A DNA stretch of 64,000 nt from contig NZ_CP017886.1 of the NCBI RefSeq assembly GCF_001874645.1, positions 124,001-188,000 of the forward strand, read 5' to 3'. Position 1 is the first letter of the stretch. Each line of letters opens with the position of its first letter. Source of the stretch: Pseudomonas frederiksbergensis. GTDB taxonomy: Bacteria > Pseudomonadota > Gammaproteobacteria > Pseudomonadales > Pseudomonadaceae. The notes beneath the pieces were generated by a model, which was not told the origin of the DNA, searched no databases, and saw nothing but the letters and a program-made list of their open reading frames with translations. Positions 36,403 through 43,970 of the stretch are shown piece by piece. Position numbers and translations under genes: made by a program.

Positions 36403-36525
36403 TGGCGGCTTTGCGTGGGGCACTTCGGTGCGCCGGGTTCTAGAGTCCTGGTCTGCTAACCCGCGTACAGCCGCCACCCCCAATTCGTTTAGCAGCGATG
36501 TGTGGCAGCTCCACAACTCTAGGAG
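36403..36525 (+). ncRNA. C4-antisense-RNA-like structured leader upstream of DUF6124 gene
   Basis: Closing stem TGGCGGCT (36403-36410) with AGCCGCCA (36469-36476); inner hairpins GCAC-TTCG-GTGC (36420-36431) and GGGTT/AACCC (36435-36439 / 36458-36462). Loop segment CTAGAGT (36440-36446) is exactly complementary to ACTCTAG at 36516-36522, which overlaps the ribosome site AGGAG (36521-36525). Loop CTGCTAA (36453-36459) is exactly complementary to TTAGCAG at 36489-36495. Two short antisense loops matching two downstream targets near the start codon is the design of phage C4 antisense RNA. Part of the region can also be read as a frame from 36383, but I take it as RNA. Confidence 0.65.
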
Positions 36526-36532
36526 TTTTACC

Positions 36533-36903
36533 ATGTTCAAGCTACTCCAAATCCCCCCGAAACCGACCCCGTTTCCCCCTACGCCTCCCTCGATTCCAAA
36601 GAACTCCACGCCGCCGCGCACCGTGCGCTCGATCACTACCTGGTGCTGCCCGAGACCAAGCAATTGCTAGCCGACCGACGCCCCGGCTGCATTTTCGTCA
36701 TTGCCCCCGACGTCGACAGCGAAACCCTACTGGCCCACGCCTGTGAAACCCTCGCCTCGGCCAATGTCATGGCCAGCGATCTGGCGTTCGAGCTCGAAGG
36801 CCCCAAGCGCAATACCGCACTGGCGATTCAGCAGATGATTTCCCTGGCCGAATTGGCGGTGAATCGCGCACTGGACCACCTTGATCCACCTGAACCAGCG
36901 TAG
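36533..36903 (+). pseudogene. DUF6124-family small protein, frameshifted at codon 4
   Basis: The ATG at 36533 with AGGAG upstream reads MFKLLQIPPKP, but the conserved family sequence resumes one frame over from 36541 (TPNPPETDPVSPYASLDSKE ... LHAAAHRALDHYLVLPETKQ) and runs to 36903 through CIFVIAPDVDSETLLAHACETLA. A single missing base in AAGC(C)TACT at about 36542 explains it. The family (about 120 residues, Pseudomonas only as far as I know) has no known function. Unless translation starts elsewhere (an in-frame ATG lies at 36643), the gene is inactive. Confidence 0.7.
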
Positions 36904-36912
36904 TCGCCCATT

Positions 36913-37123
36913 GATCGCAGCCTTCGGCAGCTCGTGGGACACGTCATACGGCGAGCTGGCGCAGCCTGCGATCTTTTGATCTTGACCTTGTCGATACCCC
37001 ATCCGCCGCCAAGATCGTCCGAACGCGGCCCGAACCTTTGGCAGCTCCTACCCCAATCGGGTACACCCGCAGTGTCGAAGCCATACGCAAATCCGTAGGA
37101 GCTGGCGCAGCCTGCGATCTTTT
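36913..37123. repeat. REP cluster upstream of RAYT gene
   Basis: Four REP half-elements: 36913-36933, 36953-36977, 37011-37050 (the TCCGAACGCG variant) and 37093-37123 (GTAGGAGCTGGCGCAGCC...CGATCTTTT). They fill the space between the DUF6124 remnant and the transposase, as expected around a RAYT locus. Confidence 0.85.
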
Positions 37124-37220
37124 GGGCTTTCTCGGAAACATCCCGACAATGCTTCGCCTGACCCAGAACGACTGAACGAACTAGCGTGACCAGACAATCA
37201 TTTTTTTGGAGGGCAAAGGA

Positions 37221-37679
37221 TTGCCTATCGCTGCCAAAGGATGTCGACTGCGCAAGGCGCGGTTTTCTGAATCAGGTCATATTTATTTGCTGACTGCGGT
37301 CGTGCATCAGCGCCAACCGGTTTTTGCCGATTGGCGCACAGGGCGCCTGCTGGTCAATGAGTTTCGAGAGGCTGAAGAACGGCATCAGGTGATATCAATG
37401 GCGTGGGTGGTGATGCCGGATCACTTTCATTGGTTAGTACAGCTAGCGCACGGCAGCTTGGCCGAGCTGATGTGCCGTGTGAAATCACGCAGCAGTCGCT
37501 CGATCAATCTCATGCATAGATGCAGTGAGCGCCTTTGGCAGCGCGGTTATCACGACCGGGCATTACGCAGAGAAGAAGATGTAAAAGATGCAGCACGTTA
37601 CATCGTGATGAACCCGTTACGCGCCGGGTTGGTCAGGCGGCTGGGGAATTATCCACTTTGGGACGCGATTTGGCTTTGA
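37221..37679 (+). CDS. REP-associated tyrosine transposase (RAYT)
   Basis: 152 residues of the Y1/IS200-like TnpA_REP family. The HUH motif is HFH (His68, His70) in VVMPDHFHWLVQL; downstream LWQRGYHDRALRREEDVKDAARYIVMNPLRAGLV is the RAYT signature with the catalytic-tyrosine region. It is a single-copy 'domesticated' transposase that is thought to spread REP sequences. I choose TTG 37221 because GGAGG ends nine bases ahead; another TTG at 37206 has none. REPs flank it on both sides (36913-37123 and 37685-37753). Confidence 0.9.
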   Translation: MPIAAKGCRLRKARFSESGHIYLLTAVVHQRQPVFADWRTGRLLVNEFREAEERHQVISMAWVVMPDHFHWLVQLAHGSLAELMCRVKSRSSRSINLMHRCSERLWQRGYHDRALRREEDVKDAARYIVMNPLRAGLVRRLGNYPLWDAIWL

Positions 37680-37684
37680 AGTGC

Positions 37685-37753
37685 AAAGATCAAAAGATCA
37701 AAAGATCAAAAGATCAAAAGATCAAAAGATCGCAGCCTTCGGCAGCTCCTACG
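37685..37753. repeat. octamer array GATCAAAA plus REP downstream of RAYT
   Basis: Five tandem copies of the 8-mer GATCAAAA (37688-37727) run straight into a single REP, GATCGCAGCCTTCGGCAGC...CTCCTACGGG. The array extends the AAAAGATC end of the REP, so slippage at REP ends looks likely. Confidence 0.85.
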
Positions 37754-37828
37754 GGGGCTTTAGATGAGGGTGTCTTTCTGGCATCCTGCGCCTCCATTTT
37801 CTGACCTGGCCTTATTGGCACTCGCCCC

Positions 37829-39301
37829 GTGACCTCATCTGACCACTCGAAAACTGCCCTTCGTTCCGACCTGATTTACGGCCTCTACGACCGCCCCCAC
37901 TTCACTGCGACCCTCTTCGCCGCGCTGCAACATGTGCTGGCGAGCTTCGTCGGAATCATCACGCCCACCCTGATCATGGGCAGTGCCCTCGGCCTGCAAA
38001 GCGAAATACCCTACCTGATCAGCATGGCGTTGTTCGTTTCGGGCCTGGGCACCTTCGTCCAGGCGCGGCGCTTCGGCCCAATCGGCTCCGGTCTGTTGTG
38101 CCTGCAAGGCACCAGCTTCTCGTTTATCAGCGTAATTCTCAGCGCCGGGTTCATGGTCAAGGCGCGAGGCGGCGGCACCGATGAAATCCTCTCGACGATT
38201 TTCGGCGTGTGTTTCTTTGCCGCGTTCATCGAGGTGGTGCTGAGCCAGTTCATTGGCAAGTTGCGGATGCTGATTACCCCGGTGGTGACCGGCACCATCA
38301 TCACCCTGATGGGGTTGTCGTTGGTCAAGGTCGCCATGACCGACATCGCCGGCGGTTTTGGCGCTGCGGACTTGGGGGCCGCTAGTCACTTGGCCCTGGC
38401 CGCGCTGGTGCTGGGCACCATCGTGGTGCTCAACCGGGTCGACGTGCCCTTCTTGCGTCTGGGCGCCATCGTGATCGGTTTGACCCTCGGCTACCTAGTT
38501 GCCTGGCTGATGGGTGACGTCGATTTCGCCAACATGGCCACCGTGCCGCTGATGAGCGTACCGGTGCCGTTCAAGTACGGCTTCAACTTCGACTGGGTGG
38601 CGTTCGTTCCGGTGGCAGTCATTTTTCTGGTCTCACCGCTTGAGGCTGCCGGCGACTTGACCGCCAACTCGATGATTTCCCAGCAACCGGTCAAAGGCCC
38701 GATCTACATTCAGCGGATCAAATCCGGCTTGCTCGCCGACGGCCTCAATTCAGCAATGGCGGCGGTCTTCAACAGCATGCCGATGGTGACCTTCGCGCAG
38801 AACAACGGGGTGATCCAGCTCACCGGCGTGGCCAGCCGTTATGTCGCATTCTTTATCGCCGGGCTGCTGGTATTGCTGGGGCTGTTCCCGATGATTGGCG
38901 CCGTGCTGCAACTGATGCCAAAACCGGTGCTGGGCGGCGCAGAATTGGTGATGTTCGGCACTGTGGCGGTGGCCGGGATCAAGATTCTCGCCGAGGCCGG
39001 CCTGCATCGACGCAATATGCTGATCGTGGCGATTTCGCTGGGCATGGGGCTGGGTGTTGCGGCTGTACCGCAAGTGTTGCGCGAATTGCCCACGGCGTTG
39101 CACAACATCTTCGAGTCGCCCATCACCGTCGGCGCGTTGTGCGCTATCGTGCTGAATATCTTTCTGCCCGAAGAATTCATCGAGCTGGAAGAAGACGATT
39201 TCGATCCGGAAGCTTCGATCCTCACGGTCATGGAGAACCCGGATGTCGCGCCCCACGGCGAACCACTCACGCCTGCCGTGGTCGCACAGGTGAACCGCTA
39301 A
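37829..39301 (+). CDS. nucleobase:cation symporter-2 family xanthine/uric-acid permease
   Basis: 490 residues with about 12-14 helices. The NAT signature QNNGVIQLTG is intact, with VSPLEAAGDLTANSMI and GPIGSGLLCLQGTSFSFI, the substrate-binding segments of NCS2 purine permeases. It would import xanthine, uric acid or a related purine with protons. The start is GTG 37829 (MTSSDHSKTALRSDLIYGLYDRP). The C-terminal acidic tail (EFIELEEDDFDPEAS) is typical for Pseudomonas members. A terminator follows. Confidence 0.88.
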   Translation: MTSSDHSKTALRSDLIYGLYDRPHFTATLFAALQHVLASFVGIITPTLIMGSALGLQSEIPYLISMALFVSGLGTFVQARRFGPIGSGLLCLQGTSFSFISVILSAGFMVKARGGGTDEILSTIFGVCFFAAFIEVVLSQFIGKLRMLITPVVTGTIITLMGLSLVKVAMTDIAGGFGAADLGAASHLALAALVLGTIVVLNRVDVPFLRLGAIVIGLTLGYLVAWLMGDVDFANMATVPLMSVPVPFKYGFNFDWVAFVPVAVIFLVSPLEAAGDLTANSMISQQPVKGPIYIQRIKSGLLADGLNSAMAAVFNSMPMVTFAQNNGVIQLTGVASRYVAFFIAGLLVLLGLFPMIGAVLQLMPKPVLGGAELVMFGTVAVAGIKILAEAGLHRRNMLIVAISLGMGLGVAAVPQVLRELPTALHNIFESPITVGALCAIVLNIFLPEEFIELEEDDFDPEASILTVMENPDVAPHGEPLTPAVVAQVNR

Positions 39302-39310
39302 CGCTGCTCG

Positions 39311-39346
39311 AGGGTCGAGCCGCCAGCGGTTCGACCCTTATTTTTT
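39311..39346 (+). terminator. terminator of the NCS2 permease gene
   Basis: Imperfect stem AGGGTCGAGCCG...CGGTTCGACCCT with one mismatch and a four-base loop, then TATTTTTT. It stands 10 bases after the stop codon. Confidence 0.8.
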
Positions 39347-39359
39347 CGAGAGCTCGTTC

Positions 39360-39833
39360 ATGCGCAGATTCCTCGCTTTAAGCCTTTCCCTGCTGTTGCT
39401 CAGCTTGAGCGCCTGCGCCCTGTTGCCCCATCGTGATCCGCTGAACATCAACGTGGTCGGCATCGAGCCGCTGCAAAACCAGGACATGGAAGTGCGCTTT
39501 GCGGTGAAACTGCGCCTGCAAAACCCCAACGAAACGCCCATCAACTACAACGGCGTGGCCCTCAGTCTGGAGGTCAATGGCCAGCCCCTGGCTTCTGGCG
39601 TGAGCGATCAAACGGGATCGATCCCGCGTTTCTCCGAAGCAATCATTACCGTGCCGGTGAGCATTTCGGCGTTTTCGGTGCTGCGCCAGACCCTTGGCCT
39701 GAGCCAGACGCAATCTCTCGACAACCTGCCTTACGTGTTACGCGGCAAGCTGTCTGGCGGCCTGACAGGCACCATGCGCTTTGTCGACAAAGGCACACTC
39801 AACCTGCCGGGTTCGACAGCGGGCACCTGGTAA
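39360..39833 (+). CDS. LEA14-like (WHy domain) lipoprotein
   Basis: 157 residues with a lipoprotein signal (LSLSLLLLSLSAC, Cys about residue 19) and a WHy/LEA_2 beta-sandwich (EVRFAVKLRLQNPNETPINYNGVALSLEVNGQPLASG). Bacterial members are envelope proteins linked to desiccation or stress tolerance. The lipobox residue after Cys is Ala, so outer-membrane sorting is expected. Transcribed alone, convergent with the nitrilase gene. Confidence 0.85.
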   Translation: MRRFLALSLSLLLLSLSACALLPHRDPLNINVVGIEPLQNQDMEVRFAVKLRLQNPNETPINYNGVALSLEVNGQPLASGVSDQTGSIPRFSEAIITVPVSISAFSVLRQTLGLSQTQSLDNLPYVLRGKLSGGLTGTMRFVDKGTLNLPGSTAGTW

Positions 39834-39855
39834 ATCAACTGCAGAACACAGCGCC

Positions 39856-40776
39856 TCAGATAAACCGCACACCCGGTTTGGCCCGTTCATCCACGATCAA
39901 CTCGAACACGTCCGGGCGCGCATAGTGCCCAACCACGTCGTAGTCGTAGCGCGCACGCACCAGTTCGTCGGTGTCGATTTCGGCCGTGAGCAAACCCGCG
40001 CCGTCCAGCAGTGGCCCGGCCAGCACGTCGCCCATCGGGCCGATGATCACACTGCCGCCGGCAATCAACGGACGCTCGGCCGGCCAGTTGGCAATCTCCA
40101 GACCCAAGGCCTGTGGTGATTGCTGGACCTGACAGGCGCTGACCACAAAGCAACGTCCTTCATGGGCGATATGGCGCATGCTGACTTGCCACATTTCGCG
40201 CTCGTCGACCGTTGGCGCGCACCAGACCTCCACGCCCCTGGCGTACATCGCCGTGCGCAGCAGCGGCATCATGTTTTCCCAGCACACGGCAGCGCCAATT
40301 CGCCCGACCTGGCTGTCGATCACTGGCAAGGTCGAGCCGTCGCCCTTGCCCCAGATCAAGCGCTCGGTGCCGGTGGGCATCAGCTTGCGGTGCTTGGCCA
40401 CCCACCCGGTTTGCGGTTCAAAGAACAACACAGTGCAATACAAGGTGCTGCCGGACCGCTCGATCACCCCCAGCACCAGACTCGCCCCAGTACGCGCAGA
40501 CAGGCCCGCCAAGGCTTCGGTTTCGACGCCCGGCACCTCAATGGCATTGGCGAAATAGCGCGCAAAGGCCTCGCGGCCTTCCGGCAATCGGTAGCCCAAC
40601 TGTGTACCGAAACCTTCGCCTTTGGGATAACCGCCGAGTAACGCCTCGGGCATGACCACCAGCCCCGCACCGGACTCGATGATCGCTTGTTCATAAGAAA
40701 GTATCTGTTCCAGGGTCTCGCCCTTGCCACCTGGCAACGAACCGATTTGCAACGCAGCAACGATGGACTTGGGCAT
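39856..40776 (-). CDS. nitrilase / carbon-nitrogen hydrolase family enzyme
   Basis: 306 residues with the Glu-Lys-Cys triad: Glu in [14 protein letters not shown], Lys in [16 protein letters not shown], Cys in [13 protein letters not shown]. The GYPKG and [10 protein letters not shown] context and length are those of true aliphatic or aromatic nitrilases more than of amidases. It would convert a nitrile to a carboxylic acid and ammonia. The ATG at 40776 has AGGGAG eight bases upstream; a GTG directly before it is in frame. It is divergent from a LysR regulator. Confidence 0.88.
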   Translation of the reverse strand: MPKSIVAALQIGSLPGGKGETLEQILSYEQAIIESGAGLVVMPEALLGGYPKGEGFGTQLGYRLPEGREAFARYFANAIEVPGVETEALAGLSARTGASLVLGVIERSGSTLYCTVLFFEPQTGWVAKHRKLMPTGTERLIWGKGDGSTLPVIDSQVGRIGAAVCWENMMPLLRTAMYARGVEVWCAPTVDEREMWQVSMRHIAHEGRCFVVSACQVQQSPQALGLEIANWPAERPLIAGGSVIIGPMGDVLAGPLLDGAGLLTAEIDTDELVRARYDYDVVGHYARPDVFELIVDERAKPGVRFI

Positions 40777-40861
40777 CACGATAACTCCCTGAGCATTGAG
40801 GTGTTGCTCATTCTCCGGTCACCGCCGATCATGAATAAAGCCCAGTTCACTGCTGAAAGAT

Positions 40862-41785
40862 ATGAGCCAAATGAATATCGCCGACATTGACCTCAACCTG
40901 CTCAAAGTCTTCGAAGCCCTGCACGACGAGTCCAGCGCCAGCCGCGCCGCGCTGCGTTTGGGCGTCACGCAGTCCGCCGTGAGTGCGGCATTACGCCGGC
41001 TGCGCGATGTCTACGCCGATCAACTGTTCGTGCGCACCGGCCGAGGTCTCGCACCGACATTACGCGCCAATCAATTGAAGCCGGTGATCAGCGATGCGCT
41101 GAGCAAATGTCGACAAAGTCTGGCAATGGTCGACCCTGCGGCCAATCAGTACGAAGGTCGCTCAGTCACGGTGGGGTTGTCGGATGATTTCGAGATTGCC
41201 TATGGCCGGCGATTGATCGAGGAAATTGCCCAGCGCGCACCAAAGCTACGGCTGATCTTTCGTCAGACTCACAGTCAGATCGTTGCTCATGCCTTGATGG
41301 AGCGCAGCCTTGACCTGGCAATCACCGCTGGCGGTTTTGCCGAGCGCTTGCTCAGCCGTCAGGTGCTGGGCGAAGGTGGTTACCTGTGTCTGGTCGACCC
41401 CGACAGCCTGGCTGACGGACAACAGGAAATCGACCTCAACGAGTTTGTCGCTCGCGAGCACATTCTGGTGTCGTCGGGAGGGTTTATCGGCATTACCGAT
41501 GAGGGATTGGCGGGCCTGGGGTTGAGTCGCCGGGTTTGCGCATCAACCACGCATTTTGCCGCGTTGCCGTTCCTGCTCAAGGGCAGCCGTGCGGTGGCGA
41601 CGATCCCGGCCCATGCGGCGCAGAGCATCGCCGCACTCAGTGGTCTGGCACTGCTGCCCTGTCCGCTGGCATTGCCGCGTTATCCGATTGAACTGGGCTG
41701 GCGTACCAACAGCCAACTTGACCCGCCGTTGCTGAAAGTCCGCGACGCGATTGTCGCCAGTTTTTTACAGACACTGCCCCCGTAG
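40862..41785 (+). CDS. LysR-family regulator, probable nitrilase regulator
   Basis: 307 residues; HTH at about 8-65 (DLNLLKVFEALHDESSASRAALRLGVTQSAVSAALRRL), effector domain after. Divergent from the nitrilase gene (86 bases), so it probably controls it. The stop codon TAG (41783-41785) is formed by the first bases of a REP element (CGTAGGAGCTG), see the finding. Confidence 0.87.
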   Translation: MSQMNIADIDLNLLKVFEALHDESSASRAALRLGVTQSAVSAALRRLRDVYADQLFVRTGRGLAPTLRANQLKPVISDALSKCRQSLAMVDPAANQYEGRSVTVGLSDDFEIAYGRRLIEEIAQRAPKLRLIFRQTHSQIVAHALMERSLDLAITAGGFAERLLSRQVLGEGGYLCLVDPDSLADGQQEIDLNEFVAREHILVSSGGFIGITDEGLAGLGLSRRVCASTTHFAALPFLLKGSRAVATIPAHAAQSIAALSGLALLPCPLALPRYPIELGWRTNSQLDPPLLKVRDAIVASFLQTLPP

Positions 41786-41866
41786 GAGCTGGCGCAGCCT
41801 GCGATCTTTTCGGTGACTTCTTGCCGCGTCCAAGATCAAAAGATCGCAGCCTGCGGCAGCTCCTAC
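41781..41866. repeat. REP pair (REPIN) filling the gap between two convergent genes
   Basis: CCGTAGGAGCTGGCGCAGCC...CGATCTTTT and its inverse AAAAGATCGCAGCCTGCGG...CTCCTAC, about 86 bp in all. Each outer TAG is the stop codon of a flanking convergent gene. Confidence 0.88.
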
Positions 41867-42114
41867 TTGGCAGCCATCAAGCGATTGACTTCGCTACGGA
41901 CCATGTTGGCGTATTCCGGCGGTGACAGGGTGTCCAGTTCGGAACGCACCCATTCGGCCCATTTGCCTTTGCGCTTGGAGCGCTCGCCGAACAAGCGTGC
42001 TGCTTCGCCTTTGGATTTACCCAGGTTGCTCTGCCAGAGATCGAACAGACGGGACTTTTCATCTTCAAGCGCAGCGCGCTCGGCAAGGGGCTTGTCGGCC
42101 AGATTGAAGCTCAT
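41863..42114 (-). CDS. conserved hypothetical 83-aa protein
   Basis: Unrecognised small soluble protein of 83 residues, starting MSFNLADKPLAERAALEDEK, mostly helical and charged (SKGEAARLFGERSKRKGKWAEWVRSELD). ATG 42114 has AGGTAA upstream; an ATG six codons earlier is possible. The sequence looks conserved in style with housekeeping Pseudomonas proteins. Its stop codon is supplied by the REPIN. Confidence 0.65.
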   Translation of the reverse strand: MSFNLADKPLAERAALEDEKSRLFDLWQSNLGKSKGEAARLFGERSKRKGKWAEWVRSELDTLSPPEYANMVRSEVNRLMAAK

Positions 42115-42279
42115 GGGAGTTACCTGCTGCATAAAATAGGCGACATCTTACACTGTAGGCGGAAATATCCGGGGGCGGATTTTCCATTGGCGTTGAGTTT
42201 CAGGGCAAAAAAACTGCAACTTTTCCGCCGAGCCTACACTCCATTGATCACTGTCCCTTTACCTGCAAGGAGTCACCTG

Positions 42280-42597
42280 ATGGCCCGAAAAATCCCGGTG
42301 CACGCAAACGACGACCAAATCAAGGATCAAGTCTTCAGCGAGCTTCAAGCATTGATCGAAGAGTCGGAGAAATTGCTCAAAAGCAGCGCCTCACTGGTCG
42401 GCGATGAAGCTGAAAACCTGCGCGGACAAATCGCGCTGAAACTGCGGCAGGCACGCGACTCCGTCTCCAGCGTGCGTGAGCGGACGCAGCCGGTGGTCGA
42501 TGCGACCGAAACCTACATCGGCGGTCACCCTTGGCAAACCGTTGCGATCTCGGCCGGTTTTGGTCTGGTGGTGGGGTTGCTGCTGGGACGTCGCTGA
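42280..42597 (+). CDS. DUF883 family (ElaB/YqjD-type) membrane-anchored protein
   Basis: 105 residues: helical coiled-coil part (QIKDQVFSELQALIEESEKLLKSSASLVGDE, LRQARDSVSSVRERTQPVVDATETYI) and a C-terminal transmembrane anchor (WQTVAISAGFGLVVGLLLGRR). ElaB/YqjD relatives are tail-anchored inner-membrane proteins; some bind ribosomes in stationary phase and respond to stress. ATG 42280 has AAGGAG ahead. Single gene. Confidence 0.85.
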   Translation: MARKIPVHANDDQIKDQVFSELQALIEESEKLLKSSASLVGDEAENLRGQIALKLRQARDSVSSVRERTQPVVDATETYIGGHPWQTVAISAGFGLVVGLLLGRR

Positions 42598-42610
42598 AGA
42601 AACATGCCCC

Positions 42611-42699
42611 AAAAGATCGCAGCCTGCGGCAGCTCCTACGGGCGTACACAAAACCCTGTAGGAGCTGCCGCAGGTTCGGACCGCGTTCGGACGATCTTG
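42611..42699. repeat. REP pair (REPIN) between DUF883 gene and dpkA-like gene
   Basis: Left half AAAAGATCGCAGCCTGCGG...CTCCTACGG, right half GTAGGAGCTGCCGCAGGTTCGGACCGCG...GATCTT, the latter of the TCCGAACGCG variant. It lies between two convergent genes. Confidence 0.85.
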
Positions 42700-42707
42700 C
42701 ACGCGTA

Positions 42708-43748
42708 TCAATTACCCGCCAGTTCCCGCAATTGCTCCAGGGTCTGCGCATCGAGCGCTATGCCCCCAGCCAGCGTCTTCGCCCGCTCGCGGTGACGTCG
42801 GTCACCCGGCAGGCGCCGCAGCCCAACGCCATGCATCTGCCTGACCAGTTCCTCACTGCGTTCGGCGAAACTCTGCCCGGCGGCTTTGCTCGGGTCGATC
42901 ACAATCAGTAACTGCCCTGTCCACGGGGTTTTCGCCCCGGGATGATTCGACCAGTCGAACTCGAACGAAAAGTTGCCGCCGGTCAACGCCGCCGCCAGCA
43001 GTTCGACCATCATCGACAATGCCGAGCCTTTGTGCCCACCGAATGGCAGCAATGCACCGCCCTCCAGAATGGCTTTCGGGTCCTGTGTTGGCTGGCCCAG
43101 GCTGTCCACGCCCATACCAGGTGGCAAACGTTCGCCCTTGCGCGCAGCAATCTGTACGTCGCCATGGGCGATGGCGCTGGTGGCCAGGTCAAACACTATT
43201 GGCTCTGCGCCCGCACGGGGTGCAGCGAAGGCAATCGGGTTCGTGCCAAACAGCGGGCGATCGGCGCCGTGCGGCACCACACAGGTCATGCTGTTGACCA
43301 CGCTCAGCGCCACCAGACCTTCATAGGCAAAGGGTTCGACGTCCGGCCAAAGTGCCGCGAAATGATGGGAATTGCGGATCGCCATGACCGCGATACCGGC
43401 GCTGCGGGCTTTCGCCACCAACAGGTCGCGGCCTGCGGCCAACGCCGGTTGGGCGAAGCCGTTGCCCGCGTCCACCCTGACAAAACCCGAGGCCACGTCC
43501 TCGACCACCGGAACGGCTTTGCCATTGACCCAGCCGCTGTTCAGCGTCGAGACATACCCCGGGATCCGGAACACCCCATGACTGTGGGCACCATCGCGTT
43601 CGGCACCGGCACAGTTTTGTGCCAATACCTGGGCGACCTCGATCGAGGTGCCATGTTGCAAAAAAATCCGGGTCAGTAACTGCACAAGCTCCGCGTAACT
43701 CACCACTGAGGTGTCCGGGTTGACAGCCATTTCGGGCGATACAGGCAT
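42708..43748 (-). CDS. dpkA: delta1-piperideine/pyrroline-2-carboxylate reductase, Ldh_2 family
   Basis: 346 residues of the malate/L-sulfolactate dehydrogenase (Ldh_2) fold. RDGAHSHGVFRIPGYVSTL, IRNSHHFAALWPDVEPFA and GHKGSALSMMVELLAAALTGG closely resemble Pseudomonas DpkA, which reduces cyclic imines of lysine and proline catabolism with NADPH. The substrate within the family cannot be proved here. ATG 43748 has GGAG seven bases upstream. It stands alone and is divergent from the giant toxin-like gene. Confidence 0.82.
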   Translation of the reverse strand: MPVSPEMAVNPDTSVVSYAELVQLLTRIFLQHGTSIEVAQVLAQNCAGAERDGAHSHGVFRIPGYVSTLNSGWVNGKAVPVVEDVASGFVRVDAGNGFAQPALAAGRDLLVAKARSAGIAVMAIRNSHHFAALWPDVEPFAYEGLVALSVVNSMTCVVPHGADRPLFGTNPIAFAAPRAGAEPIVFDLATSAIAHGDVQIAARKGERLPPGMGVDSLGQPTQDPKAILEGGALLPFGGHKGSALSMMVELLAAALTGGNFSFEFDWSNHPGAKTPWTGQLLIVIDPSKAAGQSFAERSEELVRQMHGVGLRRLPGDRRHRERAKTLAGGIALDAQTLEQLRELAGN

Positions 43749-43970
43749 CTGAAGCTCCACTTTTATTATTGAATACGGGCAACAGCGTGAAATCAGGTTG
43801 CACAGCAACCGAAAAACTTGCCGATTAAGTGCTGTTTTTCAGGTGATCTGTCAAGACTCAGGAGCGCGCAAACACCTCAAGCGATATGTACCGCACCTCA
43901 ATGCTTCGCTGACCGTACTGTTTTTCCTCACCCACATACCCTGCCGATTGCAGCAGGGCGAGGAATCACG

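Noticed and set aside
36383..36670. 95-codon frame starting MPGSSCYGGFAWG
   Set aside because: The stretch is better explained as a structured C4-like RNA with two antisense matches; the frame continues into the out-of-frame reading of the DUF6124 gene.
37685..37735. Possible CRISPR-like direct repeats
   Set aside because: The unit is only 8 bp with no spacers; it is a microsatellite next to a REP.
43818..43970. N-terminal extension of the giant toxin-like protein
   Set aside because: No ribosome site and low-complexity, Cys/Pro-rich reading; the ATG at 43971 has a proper site.
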